NCBI RefSeq assembly: GCF_024494595.1
Contig: NZ_JANHDI010000001.1
Span: 186,001 to 250,000, forward strand
Source: Halobellus rarus
GTDB lineage: Archaea > Halobacteriota > Halobacteria > Halobacteriales > Haloferacaceae
Direction of reading: 5' to 3'
DNA: 64,000 nucleotides
Part shown: piece by piece, positions 34,316 to 42,071 of the stretch
Position numbering within the stretch: position 1 is the stretch's first letter
How the letters are laid out: every line of letters starts with the position of its first letter
Translations under genes and position numbers: made by a program
Notes under the pieces: generated by a model
Seen by the model: only the letters and a program-made list of their open reading frames with translations
The model's database searches: none
What the model was told of the DNA's origin: nothing

Positions 34316-36709
34316 ATGACTGATGACACCGCCCCGGTCGGACGGGCCACGGGGGAAGGGAGACGGGCGGTGACCGTCCGCCTCGTCGTCCCCGAGATGG
34401 ACTGTCCGTCGTGTGCGGGCAAGGTCGACAAGAGCCTCGACCGCGTCGAGGGCATCGTCGACACGACGCTGCAGCCGACGACGGGCACCGCCTCCGTCAC
34501 GTACGATCCCGACCGCGTCACCGAGGCCGGTCTGATCGACGCTATCGAGGGGGCGGGATACGAGGTCGTCGGAGGCGGCGGTTCGGGCGACGGGGCAGCG
34601 GCCGAGTCCGAGTCGGGCGCGTCGACCGGGGGCGTGAACGTCGCGCCGCCCGCGGAGGTATGGACGAGTCCGCGGGCGGTCAAGACGTGGATCGGCGCGG
34701 TCTTCGTCACGCTCGGGCTCCTCTTCGAGTTCGCCCTCACGGGCCAGAACCTCGCGGTGGCGAGCGTGCTCGGATATCCGCTGCATCTGGCCGACGTGCT
34801 CTTCGTCGGCGCGGTCGCCGTCAGCGGCTACCCGGTCGTCCGGGGCGGCTACTACTCGGCGCGGAACCGCAGCCTCGACATCGACCTCCTGATGGGGACG
34901 GCCATCTTGGCGGCGACCGGCATCGGTTACTTCGTCGAGGCGGCGACGCTCGCGGTCCTCTTCAGCGTCGCCGAACTGCTGGAGGACTACTCGATGGACA
35001 GAGCGCGCGACTCCCTGCGGGAACTGATGGAACTGTCGCCGGACGAGGCGACCGTCCGTCGCGACTCGGGCTCACCGGGGGTCGCCGGTGAGGCGGTCGA
35101 GGAGGTGACGGTCCCGGCCGAGGAGGTCGACGTCGGCGAGACGGTGATCGTCCGCCCGGGCGAGAAGATCCCGCTGGACGGGGTCGTCCGGGAGGGCGAG
35201 AGCGCGGTCGACGAGTCCCCGATCACCGGCGAGAGCGTGCCGATCGACAAGACCGCGGGCGCGGAGGTGTACGCCGGCAGCATCAACACGGAGGGCTACC
35301 TCGAAGTCGAGGTCACCTCGACCGCCGGCGACTCGACGCTCTCGCGGATCATCGAGATGGTGCAGGGGGCCCAGGAGAAACAGACCGACAAGGAGCAGTT
35401 CGTCGACCGCTTCGCGGGCTACTACACGCCCGCCGTCGTCGTGCTCGCGATCCTGACGGCCGCGGTTCCGCCGCTGCTGATCTCCGACCCCGTCTCGGTC
35501 GGCGTCGCCGGCTACGCGATCACGTTCGTCGGCGACTGGGGGACGTGGTTCGTCCGCGGTCTCACCCTGCTCGTGATCGCCTGCCCCTGCGCGTTCGTCA
35601 TCTCGACGCCTGTCTCCGTGGTCTCGGGAATCACGAGCGCCGCGAAGAACGGCGTTCTGATCAAGGGCGGCAACCACCTCGAAGCGATGGGCGAGATCGA
35701 CGCGGTGGCGTTCGACAAGACCGGGACGCTCACGAAGGGCGAACTGGCCGTGACCGACGTCGTCGCCTTCGGCGGCCGCGACGAGGACGACGTCCTCCGG
35801 TACGCCACCGGCCTCGAACGGCGGAGCGAGCACCCGATCGCGTCGGCGATCCTGGCCCGCGGCGAGGAGGCGGGGATCCACGATCTACCGGAGCTCTCGG
35901 CCTTCGAGAGCATCACGGGCAAGGGCGTGCGGGGGGACGTCGACGGCGAGACGTTCTACGCGGGCAACCCCGCGCTGTTCGAGGACATCGGTTTCGATCT
36001 CTCGGCCTCCCCGCACCGCACCGACGGCGGCGCGCTGACCGGCCGGTCCGCGGCCGACGACGTCTCGGACGCCCTCGCCGACCTGGAACGCGAGGGCAAG
36101 ACGGTCGTCCTCGTCGGCACCGAGGCGGAACTGCTCGGGATGGTCGCCGTCGCCGACGAAGTGCGTCCGGGCGCTCGGCGAACCGTCGAGCGGCTCCACG
36201 AACTCGGCGTCGAACATATCGTGATGCTGACCGGCGACAACGAGGGCACCGCCCGGGCCATCGCCGGGGAAGTCGGCGTCGACGAGTACCGCGCGGAACT
36301 GCTGCCCGACGAGAAGGTCGCGGCGGTCGAAGAGCTCCGAGAGACCTACGGCGACGTCGCGATGGTCGGCGACGGCGTCAACGACGCGCCGGCGCTGGCG
36401 ACCGCCGACGTCGGCGTCGCGATGGGCGCGGCGGGGACGGACACCGCCCTGGAGACCGCCGACATCGCGCTGATGGGCGACGATATCGGGAAACTCCCGT
36501 ACCTGTACGCGCTGTCGCACACGGCCAACGGCGTGATCCGACAGAACATCTGGACCAGCCTCGGCGTGAAGGCCCTGCTGGCGCTGGGGGTTCCGCTCGG
36601 ATTCGTCAGCGTCGCCGTCGCGGTCGTCGTCGGTGATATGGGGATGAGCCTCGGCGTGACCGGCAACGCGATGCGACTGGCGCGGATCGACCCCGAGCGG
36701 TTCGCGTAG
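34316..36709 (+). CDS. Heavy-metal P1B-type ATPase, Zn/Cd/Pb export type
   Basis: A 797-residue pump. The N-terminal HMA domain has MDCPSC (C30, C33). Further on: TGES, the transmembrane CPC at 423-425 (IACPCAFVISTPVSVVSG), the phosphorylated D467 in DKTGTLTKG, the SEHPIASAI HP motif, and GDGVNDAPALA (685 onward). CPCAFVISTP and the C-terminal GVKALLALGVP...VVGDMGMSL match the P1B-2 zinc/cadmium class rather than the copper class (which has CPCALGLATP). It exports metal from the cytoplasm. The neighbouring HTH-10 gene and the promoter palindrome suggest inducible resistance. Confidence 0.93.
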   Translation: MTDDTAPVGRATGEGRRAVTVRLVVPEMDCPSCAGKVDKSLDRVEGIVDTTLQPTTGTASVTYDPDRVTEAGLIDAIEGAGYEVVGGGGSGDGAAAESESGASTGGVNVAPPAEVWTSPRAVKTWIGAVFVTLGLLFEFALTGQNLAVASVLGYPLHLADVLFVGAVAVSGYPVVRGGYYSARNRSLDIDLLMGTAILAATGIGYFVEAATLAVLFSVAELLEDYSMDRARDSLRELMELSPDEATVRRDSGSPGVAGEAVEEVTVPAEEVDVGETVIVRPGEKIPLDGVVREGESAVDESPITGESVPIDKTAGAEVYAGSINTEGYLEVEVTSTAGDSTLSRIIEMVQGAQEKQTDKEQFVDRFAGYYTPAVVVLAILTAAVPPLLISDPVSVGVAGYAITFVGDWGTWFVRGLTLLVIACPCAFVISTPVSVVSGITSAAKNGVLIKGGNHLEAMGEIDAVAFDKTGTLTKGELAVTDVVAFGGRDEDDVLRYATGLERRSEHPIASAILARGEEAGIHDLPELSAFESITGKGVRGDVDGETFYAGNPALFEDIGFDLSASPHRTDGGALTGRSAADDVSDALADLEREGKTVVLVGTEAELLGMVAVADEVRPGARRTVERLHELGVEHIVMLTGDNEGTARAIAGEVGVDEYRAELLPDEKVAAVEELRETYGDVAMVGDGVNDAPALATADVGVAMGAAGTDTALETADIALMGDDIGKLPYLYALSHTANGVIRQNIWTSLGVKALLALGVPLGFVSVAVAVVVGDMGMSLGVTGNAMRLARIDPERFA

Positions 36710-36814
36710 GCGCTCTCGGCCGTGCTTCTCCGGCTCGGAACCGAGAGGTCGGAGAACGCAAATTCTAACCGACACGATGATGTCCGCTCGGTCGGACAGA
36801 CCGCACGGTCCACG

Positions 36815-37270
36815 ATGCTCCGTCAGTTCCCCGCCCGCAAGCCCCTCCAGGCTTCGAAACTCGCGGCCGTGCTCGCCGTCCTCCTCTTCGGGACGCTCGG
36901 TTTCTTTCGTATCGTCCCCGACCGGCAACTCACCGCGCTCCTCGCCGTCCCGTTCGTCGGGTTCGCCCTCGCTCTCGTCGTACTCGGCGAGGCGCTGGTC
37001 GCGGGATCGCGGCTCGTGTCGGCCGACGCGCCGGCGACCGCCCGAATCGACGACCGCCCGGTGTATACGACCGTCCGGGTGATCGAGGCGACTGCCGCCC
37101 TCGTCACGGTAGTCGGCATCGCCGGCACGATCGCCTCGGTTCCTTCGGACCCGCTTCCCGGCCCAGGAGCCATCGGTCTCCTCTTCGTCACGGCCGGCTT
37201 CGGCCTGCTCGCTCTTGGGGCGACGCTGGCCCGCACGTCGGTCGAGTGCTATCTCGCTGTTCGCGGGTGA
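36815..37270 (+). CDS. Four-helix membrane protein, function unknown
   Basis: A 151-residue protein from the ATG at 36815 (MLRQFPARKPLQASKLAAVL). Hydrophobic helices lie around residues 17-33, 38-58, 88-107 and 120-140. No motif is recognised. A longer in-frame start at 36722 adds a polar, arginine-rich stretch without a promoter and is less likely. It sits between the ATPase and rlmE on the same strand. Confidence 0.65.
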   Translation: MLRQFPARKPLQASKLAAVLAVLLFGTLGFFRIVPDRQLTALLAVPFVGFALALVVLGEALVAGSRLVSADAPATARIDDRPVYTTVRVIEATAALVTVVGIAGTIASVPSDPLPGPGAIGLLFVTAGFGLLALGATLARTSVECYLAVRG

Positions 37271-37387
37271 TTTCCCGAGGGACCATCCGATGTGCCTTTC
37301 CGGGTCGACCACGTTTCAACCGGTAATGAAGGGACATCCGTCGGCCGTTTGCGGCCGGAACAGCACAAGAGATCCGACGAGAAACGT

Positions 37388-38164
37388 ATGACGGGGAAAG
37401 ACGAGTACTACAACAAGGCCAAGCAGGAGGGCTACCGGGCCCGCTCGGCGTACAAACTGAAGCAACTCGACGAGGAGGCGGGGCTGTTCGGCCCCGGGAA
37501 CACCGTCGTCGACCTCGGGGCCGCCCCCGGCGGGTGGCTCCAGGTGGCCTCCGAGGCCGTCGGCGAGCGCGGAACCGTCGTCGGCGTCGACTTCCAGCGG
37601 ATCCGCGATTTAGGGTTGGAGAACGTCGAGACGATCCGCGGCGATATGACCGACGAGGACACCAAAGCCGAACTGAAGGAGAAGATCGGCGAGGACGGCG
37701 CGGACGTCGTCGTCTCCGACATGGCCCCGAATATGACCGGCGAGTACTCGCTGGATCACGCCCGCTCGGTCCACCTCGCCCGACAGGCCTTCGAGGTCGC
37801 GCTCGACCTGCTTCCCGCCGGCGGCGACTTCGCCGCGAAGGTGTTCGACGGGCAGGACCTCGACGACCTCCGAGCGGACGTCGACGCGGAGTTCGAGTAC
37901 GTCCGGTCGATCCACCCGGACGCCTCGCGCGACTCCTCCTCGGAACTGTACCTTGTCGGAAAACACCGGATCACGGCGCCGGTCCGGGAGGGCGACGAAC
38001 GCGACGTCGTCGTCGACGACGTCGGCAGCGAAGGCGACGGCGTCGTCAAGATCGACGGCTATACGCTGTTCGTTCCCGGGACGGAGACGGGCGACGCGGT
38101 CCGGGTCCGCGTCACCGACGTCAAGGCGAAGTTCGGCTTCGCCGAGGTCGTCGCCGAAGAATAG
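37388..38164 (+). CDS. rlmE: 23S rRNA (uridine-2'-O-) methyltransferase RlmE with TRAM domain
   Basis: A 258-residue enzyme. MTGKDEYYNKAKQEGYRARS, then YKLKQLDE carry the first catalytic K of the K-D-K-E tetrad. The SAM site is VVDLGAAPGGWLQVA (about 38-52), D of VVVSDMAPNMTGEY is the second, K of FAAKVFDGQD the third, and E of SSELYLV the fourth. Residues 195-258 form a TRAM RNA-binding domain, a haloarchaeal addition not present in E. coli FtsJ. The start is the ATG at 37388 following an AGAAACGT segment. Confidence 0.95.
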   Translation: MTGKDEYYNKAKQEGYRARSAYKLKQLDEEAGLFGPGNTVVDLGAAPGGWLQVASEAVGERGTVVGVDFQRIRDLGLENVETIRGDMTDEDTKAELKEKIGEDGADVVVSDMAPNMTGEYSLDHARSVHLARQAFEVALDLLPAGGDFAAKVFDGQDLDDLRADVDAEFEYVRSIHPDASRDSSSELYLVGKHRITAPVREGDERDVVVDDVGSEGDGVVKIDGYTLFVPGTETGDAVRVRVTDVKAKFGFAEVVAEE

Positions 38165-38187
38165 CTTCGACTCCGCCGACGAACCGC

Positions 38188-38901
38188 TCAGTCTGCCGCC
38201 CAGGCGTTATCCTCTCTCTCGATGGTCGACCCGCCGAACAAGGCGACGACCGCGTAGACGAACGGCGTGTCGATCAGGGCGATGAGCAGTTTCAAGAGGT
38301 ACTGCCCGACGATCAGCGAGAGGATCACCGAGACCGGGAGCGGGTCGCCGAGTCCGAGCACCCGCGGGGCGACGTAGAACGCGACGGCGACGAAGAGCAC
38401 CGTGTCGATCGCCTGGCTCGTCGCCGTCGAGACGATGTTGCGGAGCCAGAGCATCGATGCGCCGGTGACGTCGCGGATGCGGTGGAAGACGAGGACGTCC
38501 CAGTTCTGGCTGACGATGTAGGCCAGCAGACTCCCGATGACGATGTTCGTCCCCGGCGCGAGCACCGCGCGGTACTGCCCGGCGGCCTCGGGGTTCGCCG
38601 CGGGTGCGAGGATCGTACTCCAGACCAGCGCGAGCAGCACGAAGTTCATCGCGAAGCCGACGTTGACCATCACCTGCGCCGCGCGGCGGCCGTACAGTTC
38701 GGAGTAGCAGTCCGACGCGAAGAACGTCAGCGCGTACGCCAGCGCCGCGCCCGGCAGCACGATGCTCGCGCCCGTGACCGGCAGCTCGAACGGGAGGCCG
38801 AACGCCAGCAGTTTCGAGGCGGTCAACTGAGCGGTGGTCAGCGCGGTCACGAACAGCGCCACGAGGGCGATCTGGCCGGCCTGCGTCCGGGGCTCACTCA
38901 T
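38188..38901 (-). CDS. Queuosine-precursor transporter (YhhQ-family)
   Basis: A 237-residue membrane protein starting MSEPRTQAGQIALVALFVTA. Six helices are likely. The family pattern is FELPVTGASIVLPGAALAYALTF (in two parts), then FFASDCYSELYGRRAAQVMV, and further IGSLLAYIVSQNWDVLVFHR. YhhQ/VUT_1 proteins import queuine or preQ0-type bases; in archaea the precursor serves archaeosine in tRNA. It overlaps the preceding ribbon-helix-helix gene by eight bases, so the pair is an operon. Confidence 0.88.
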   Translation of the reverse strand: MSEPRTQAGQIALVALFVTALTTAQLTASKLLAFGLPFELPVTGASIVLPGAALAYALTFFASDCYSELYGRRAAQVMVNVGFAMNFVLLALVWSTILAPAANPEAAGQYRAVLAPGTNIVIGSLLAYIVSQNWDVLVFHRIRDVTGASMLWLRNIVSTATSQAIDTVLFVAVAFYVAPRVLGLGDPLPVSVILSLIVGQYLLKLLIALIDTPFVYAVVALFGGSTIEREDNAWAAD

Positions 38902-39067
38902 CGTCGATCCGTCCGTGTCGGGAGTCGATCTCGTCGAGCATATCCAGCGTCTTCCGGATCGACGCGCGGACCGCGTCGCTGCGGTTGACGAACTTGCCGT
39001 CGTCGCCGACGTGCTCGTCGAGGTCCGAGAGCAGTTCGTCAGGGATCTCCACACTTATCTTGGCCAT
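38894..39067 (-). CDS. Ribbon-helix-helix (CopG-like) regulator, 57 residues
   Basis: The minus-strand frame starts MAKISVEIPDELLSDLDEHV and continues GDDGKFVNRSDAVRASIRKT, ending HGRIDDE. The short beta strand, then two helices with NRSDAVRASI, is the CopG/Arc fold. Its last codons overlap the start of the YhhQ-like transporter gene, implying translational coupling and, by inference, control of transporter expression. It is shorter than usual gene cut-offs but the fold match is clear. Confidence 0.85.
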   Translation of the reverse strand: MAKISVEIPDELLSDLDEHVGDDGKFVNRSDAVRASIRKTLDMLDEIDSRHGRIDDE

Positions 39068-39188
39068 ACCCCAGGATTCTCTCGCGAATATTTAGGCGTT
39101 CGTTCTCGACGTTACCGAGTCCAAAACCCGAAGACGGAGAATCGGGGACAGGTACTATACCCGCGGACTGTCGAGACGTCACTGACCG

Positions 39189-39638
39189 ATGACCGCGACC
39201 CGTGACGCGTACGTCACTGTGGCCGGCGAGAGCCCCGTCCGGATTCCCGTCCCGCTCCCGGACGACCACGGGTACGAAACGGCGACCGTCGAGGAATCGT
39301 TCCGGTGTTCGACCGGCGACGTCATCGCCGATGGATGGACCGGCCTCGCCGTCGACGAGCTGTTGCTCGCCGCCGATACGCCGGACAGAACCACGCACGT
39401 GCAGGTGGAGGGCGCAGACGGGTTCACCGTCTGTGTCCCGGTCGGTGTCGCGCTCGACGGCGTACTGAGCTTCGAGGGCTCTGATGGGGACGTCGAGTCC
39501 ACGCCGCGCTTCGCTGGTCCCGGCATCTCTGGCACGCACACCGTGAAGGGTGTTCGCCGCATCCGACCGGTCTCCCTCGATCCGGACGAGAACCCTGAAG
39601 AATGGGAAGACCTCAAACTCGCCGAAACCGACGAGTAG
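39189..39638 (+). CDS. Stand-alone molybdopterin-oxidoreductase-like domain
   Basis: A 149-residue acidic protein. The section VEESFRCSTGDVIADGWTGLAVDELLLA... (in parts: FRCSTG, then WTGLAVDELLLA) and ADGFTVCVPVGVALDGVLSFEG mirrors the C-x-x-G...WTGVxLxxLLxxA...DGYxxxxPxxxAL pattern of the sulfite-oxidase-fold Moco domain, with C40 at the molybdenum-ligand position. Only part of the usual 200-residue domain is present, and there is no signal sequence. It may be a degenerate or minimal Moco-binding protein. Function unknown. Confidence 0.65.
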   Translation: MTATRDAYVTVAGESPVRIPVPLPDDHGYETATVEESFRCSTGDVIADGWTGLAVDELLLAADTPDRTTHVQVEGADGFTVCVPVGVALDGVLSFEGSDGDVESTPRFAGPGISGTHTVKGVRRIRPVSLDPDENPEEWEDLKLAETDE

Positions 39639-39720
39639 CGTCGTACGGGCTGTCGCCGTCTCTGACCTGTTCGGCGCTCGCAGGGATCGCGAGCACCGTG
39701 TTCCGTTGCAACAGACCGTA

Positions 39721-41961
39721 TCAGATGTCGACGCTGCGGGGCGGTGCCAGGTCGCGCCGCCCGCCGAGCGTGACGACGAACAGGACGCCGAGGCCGATCC
39801 CGTAGGCGACCATCAGCGGGATCGTCACCATGAACATCGTGAGCACGTCTGCGGGCGTAAACAGCGCCGCGAAGGCGAGGACACCGACGGTCACCTCGCG
39901 CCAGCGACCCCGCATCGACCCGTAGCTCACGCCCGCGCTGTTGAGCAGGATCATCAGGATCGGCACGTCGGCGAGGATCCCGATTCCGGCCGTGGTGAAG
40001 AAGATGAGCCAGAAGAAGTTGGTAATGCGGTAGGCGATCACCATGTTCGCCTGGACGGCGTCGTTGACCAGCCAGGAGATGACGCCCGGCGCGATGGTGG
40101 AGTAGCCGAGCGCGAACCCGCCGAGCAGGCCGGCCGCCAGGGCCCCGGTCCACAGGAAGACCGCTCGGCGACGCTGGCGGATGATGTTCCGTTCCCGGAG
40201 GGCTGGCCACGCGTAGTAAGCGAGCACCGGCGCGGTCACGATGCCGGCGATGATCGTCGAGAACTTCACCTCGAACACCAGCGCCTCCATCGGGTGGAGG
40301 GCGACGACGTTGAGCACCTCGCTCGGGGTCACCTGCGCCGGGAGCCGACTCAGGAAGTCCTCGTAGACGCGTTTGATCCCGCCGGTGTAGAGCCACCCGA
40401 ACGTCCCGGCGAGCACGAGCATGAATAGCCCCACGATGCGGAACGCCCGCGACGTGATCGAATCGAGGATGAACGCGAGGTCGGTGTAGTACCCCTCGAA
40501 ATCCCCTTCGTCATCGCTCCCCTCACCGTCGGCGGCGTCGGAATCGCCGCCGGACTCCTCGGCGTCGCCGTCGCTGAACTCGTCGAAGAACGTGCTGCTG
40601 GCGCGGGAGAACCGATCCCCGATCGACTCCGAACCACCCGTTTCGGCGGCTTCCGTCGCCCCCGCCTCCGCTGTGACCTCTCCGTCTCCGTCGCCCACTT
40701 CGGTCGCGCCGTCCTCGTCGAACCGGTCGATGATCGCCTGGGCTTTCGCCTTATCGCCCGCGTCGATAGCGTCGCCGGCGGCGGCCATCGCCTCGTCCTC
40801 GCTGAGCGCGCCGAAGACCTCCGGCGGCGCGGCGCGAACGCCGGCGGCGTCGAGGTCGTCGAGATCGATCGCGCTCGGGTCGCCGACGCCCGCCTCGACG
40901 ACCGCGAGGTCGTCGAGGTCGTGGTAGACGAAGTAGCCGACGGCGACGAGTATGGCGGCGATCCCCGCGAGGAGCACGTAGGTGACGAGCAGGGCGGCCG
41001 AGGCCGGTGCGAGAATCACGTAGTCGCTGCCGATGGCGGCGAGGCCGTCGTTGACGTAGCCGACGCCGCCGCGCTCGAAGAACGCGTAGACGAGGACGCC
41101 GCCGAGGACGCCGACGCCGGCGATGACGTTCCAGTGCGCCCGGGCGGTGGCCTTCACGTCCATCTTCTCGCTCCCGCGCCGCGCGGTCGTGACGACCTTC
41201 GCGAGGTAGAGGCTGACGCCGTACAGCGTTAGGACGGGGATCGCCCACATAATCTGGGTGAACGGATCCGGCGGCGTGAACAGCGCGCCGGCGGCGAAGA
41301 CGCCGACGACGGCGTAGCGCCACTTGTCGCGGAACGTCTCGTAGGGGACGATCTCGGCGTAGGAGAGCCCGGTCATCGCGAGGGGTAACTGGCTCGCGAG
41401 ACCGAAGGAGGCGGTGAGCAGGAAGATGAACTGCGCCCACTTCACGATGGAGTACGTCGGCGAGAAGCCGGCGGCGATGGCGTTCTGCGCGAGGAACGCG
41501 AACGTGAACGGGAAGAAGACGAAGTAGCCGTAGGCGACGCCGAGGACGAAGAGCGTCACCATCCCGACGAAGATGATCGCGAGCTGCCAGACCGGGACCG
41601 GCGAGGAGGGCCACAGCCCGCGCTCGACGAGGGCGTCCCGGGAGAAGTAGAGGAACGCCGGAAGCGCGAGGACGACGCCGACGACGAGGCCGATCTTCGC
41701 CTGCAGGAGGATCACGTCGAACGGCGTCTGCGCGATGATCGAGACGTCGCCGCTGATCTGCGCAGACATCTGGGCTCTCGTGACCCGTTTCAGGAAATCC
41801 CAGACGTAGAGTCGGAGCGCGTAGAACGTCCCGAGAAAGCCGATCAGGAAGAAGATGAAGACCTTCTGGAGATCCTTCTGCGCGGCTCGAAGCATCGCGC
41901 CGGCGGTCTCCCGCCCGGCGTCGAGTGTCGCTCTCGTGTCCTCGTCGAGCGCGCTGGACAT
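39721..41961 (-). CDS. tatCt: TatCt: fused double TatC translocase subunit
   Basis: A 746-residue protein containing two TatC modules (about 15-250 and 500-746) plus extra helices (about 290-400) and a long acidic linker (about 405-525) rich in D, E, G and A. The first module opens AAQKDLQKVFIFFLIGFLGT, the second SITSRAFRIVGLFMLVLAGT. Haloarchaea, which export most proteins via Tat, carry this double TatC as an essential component alongside TatCo (family knowledge). It is divergent from the second TatC gene, with a 110-base shared promoter region. I start at the ATG whose first base is 41961. Confidence 0.93.
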   Translation of the reverse strand: MSSALDEDTRATLDAGRETAGAMLRAAQKDLQKVFIFFLIGFLGTFYALRLYVWDFLKRVTRAQMSAQISGDVSIIAQTPFDVILLQAKIGLVVGVVLALPAFLYFSRDALVERGLWPSSPVPVWQLAIIFVGMVTLFVLGVAYGYFVFFPFTFAFLAQNAIAAGFSPTYSIVKWAQFIFLLTASFGLASQLPLAMTGLSYAEIVPYETFRDKWRYAVVGVFAAGALFTPPDPFTQIMWAIPVLTLYGVSLYLAKVVTTARRGSEKMDVKATARAHWNVIAGVGVLGGVLVYAFFERGGVGYVNDGLAAIGSDYVILAPASAALLVTYVLLAGIAAILVAVGYFVYHDLDDLAVVEAGVGDPSAIDLDDLDAAGVRAAPPEVFGALSEDEAMAAAGDAIDAGDKAKAQAIIDRFDEDGATEVGDGDGEVTAEAGATEAAETGGSESIGDRFSRASSTFFDEFSDGDAEESGGDSDAADGEGSDDEGDFEGYYTDLAFILDSITSRAFRIVGLFMLVLAGTFGWLYTGGIKRVYEDFLSRLPAQVTPSEVLNVVALHPMEALVFEVKFSTIIAGIVTAPVLAYYAWPALRERNIIRQRRRAVFLWTGALAAGLLGGFALGYSTIAPGVISWLVNDAVQANMVIAYRITNFFWLIFFTTAGIGILADVPILMILLNSAGVSYGSMRGRWREVTVGVLAFAALFTPADVLTMFMVTIPLMVAYGIGLGVLFVVTLGGRRDLAPPRSVDI

Positions 41962-42071
41962 ACCCGAAGAGAACCGACTCGCAGTTATCAATCTTTTCGA
42001 CCGCCGCGCCGGGATCGCCGCCGAGACGATGCGGAAAGGCCTATAAGATCCGGGCGGCGAAACTCTGGTGA

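Noticed and set aside
35885-37312. Long minus-strand frame opposite the P-type ATPase
   Set aside because: Shadow of the ATPase and the following membrane protein; composition is Arg/Gly-rich with no motif.
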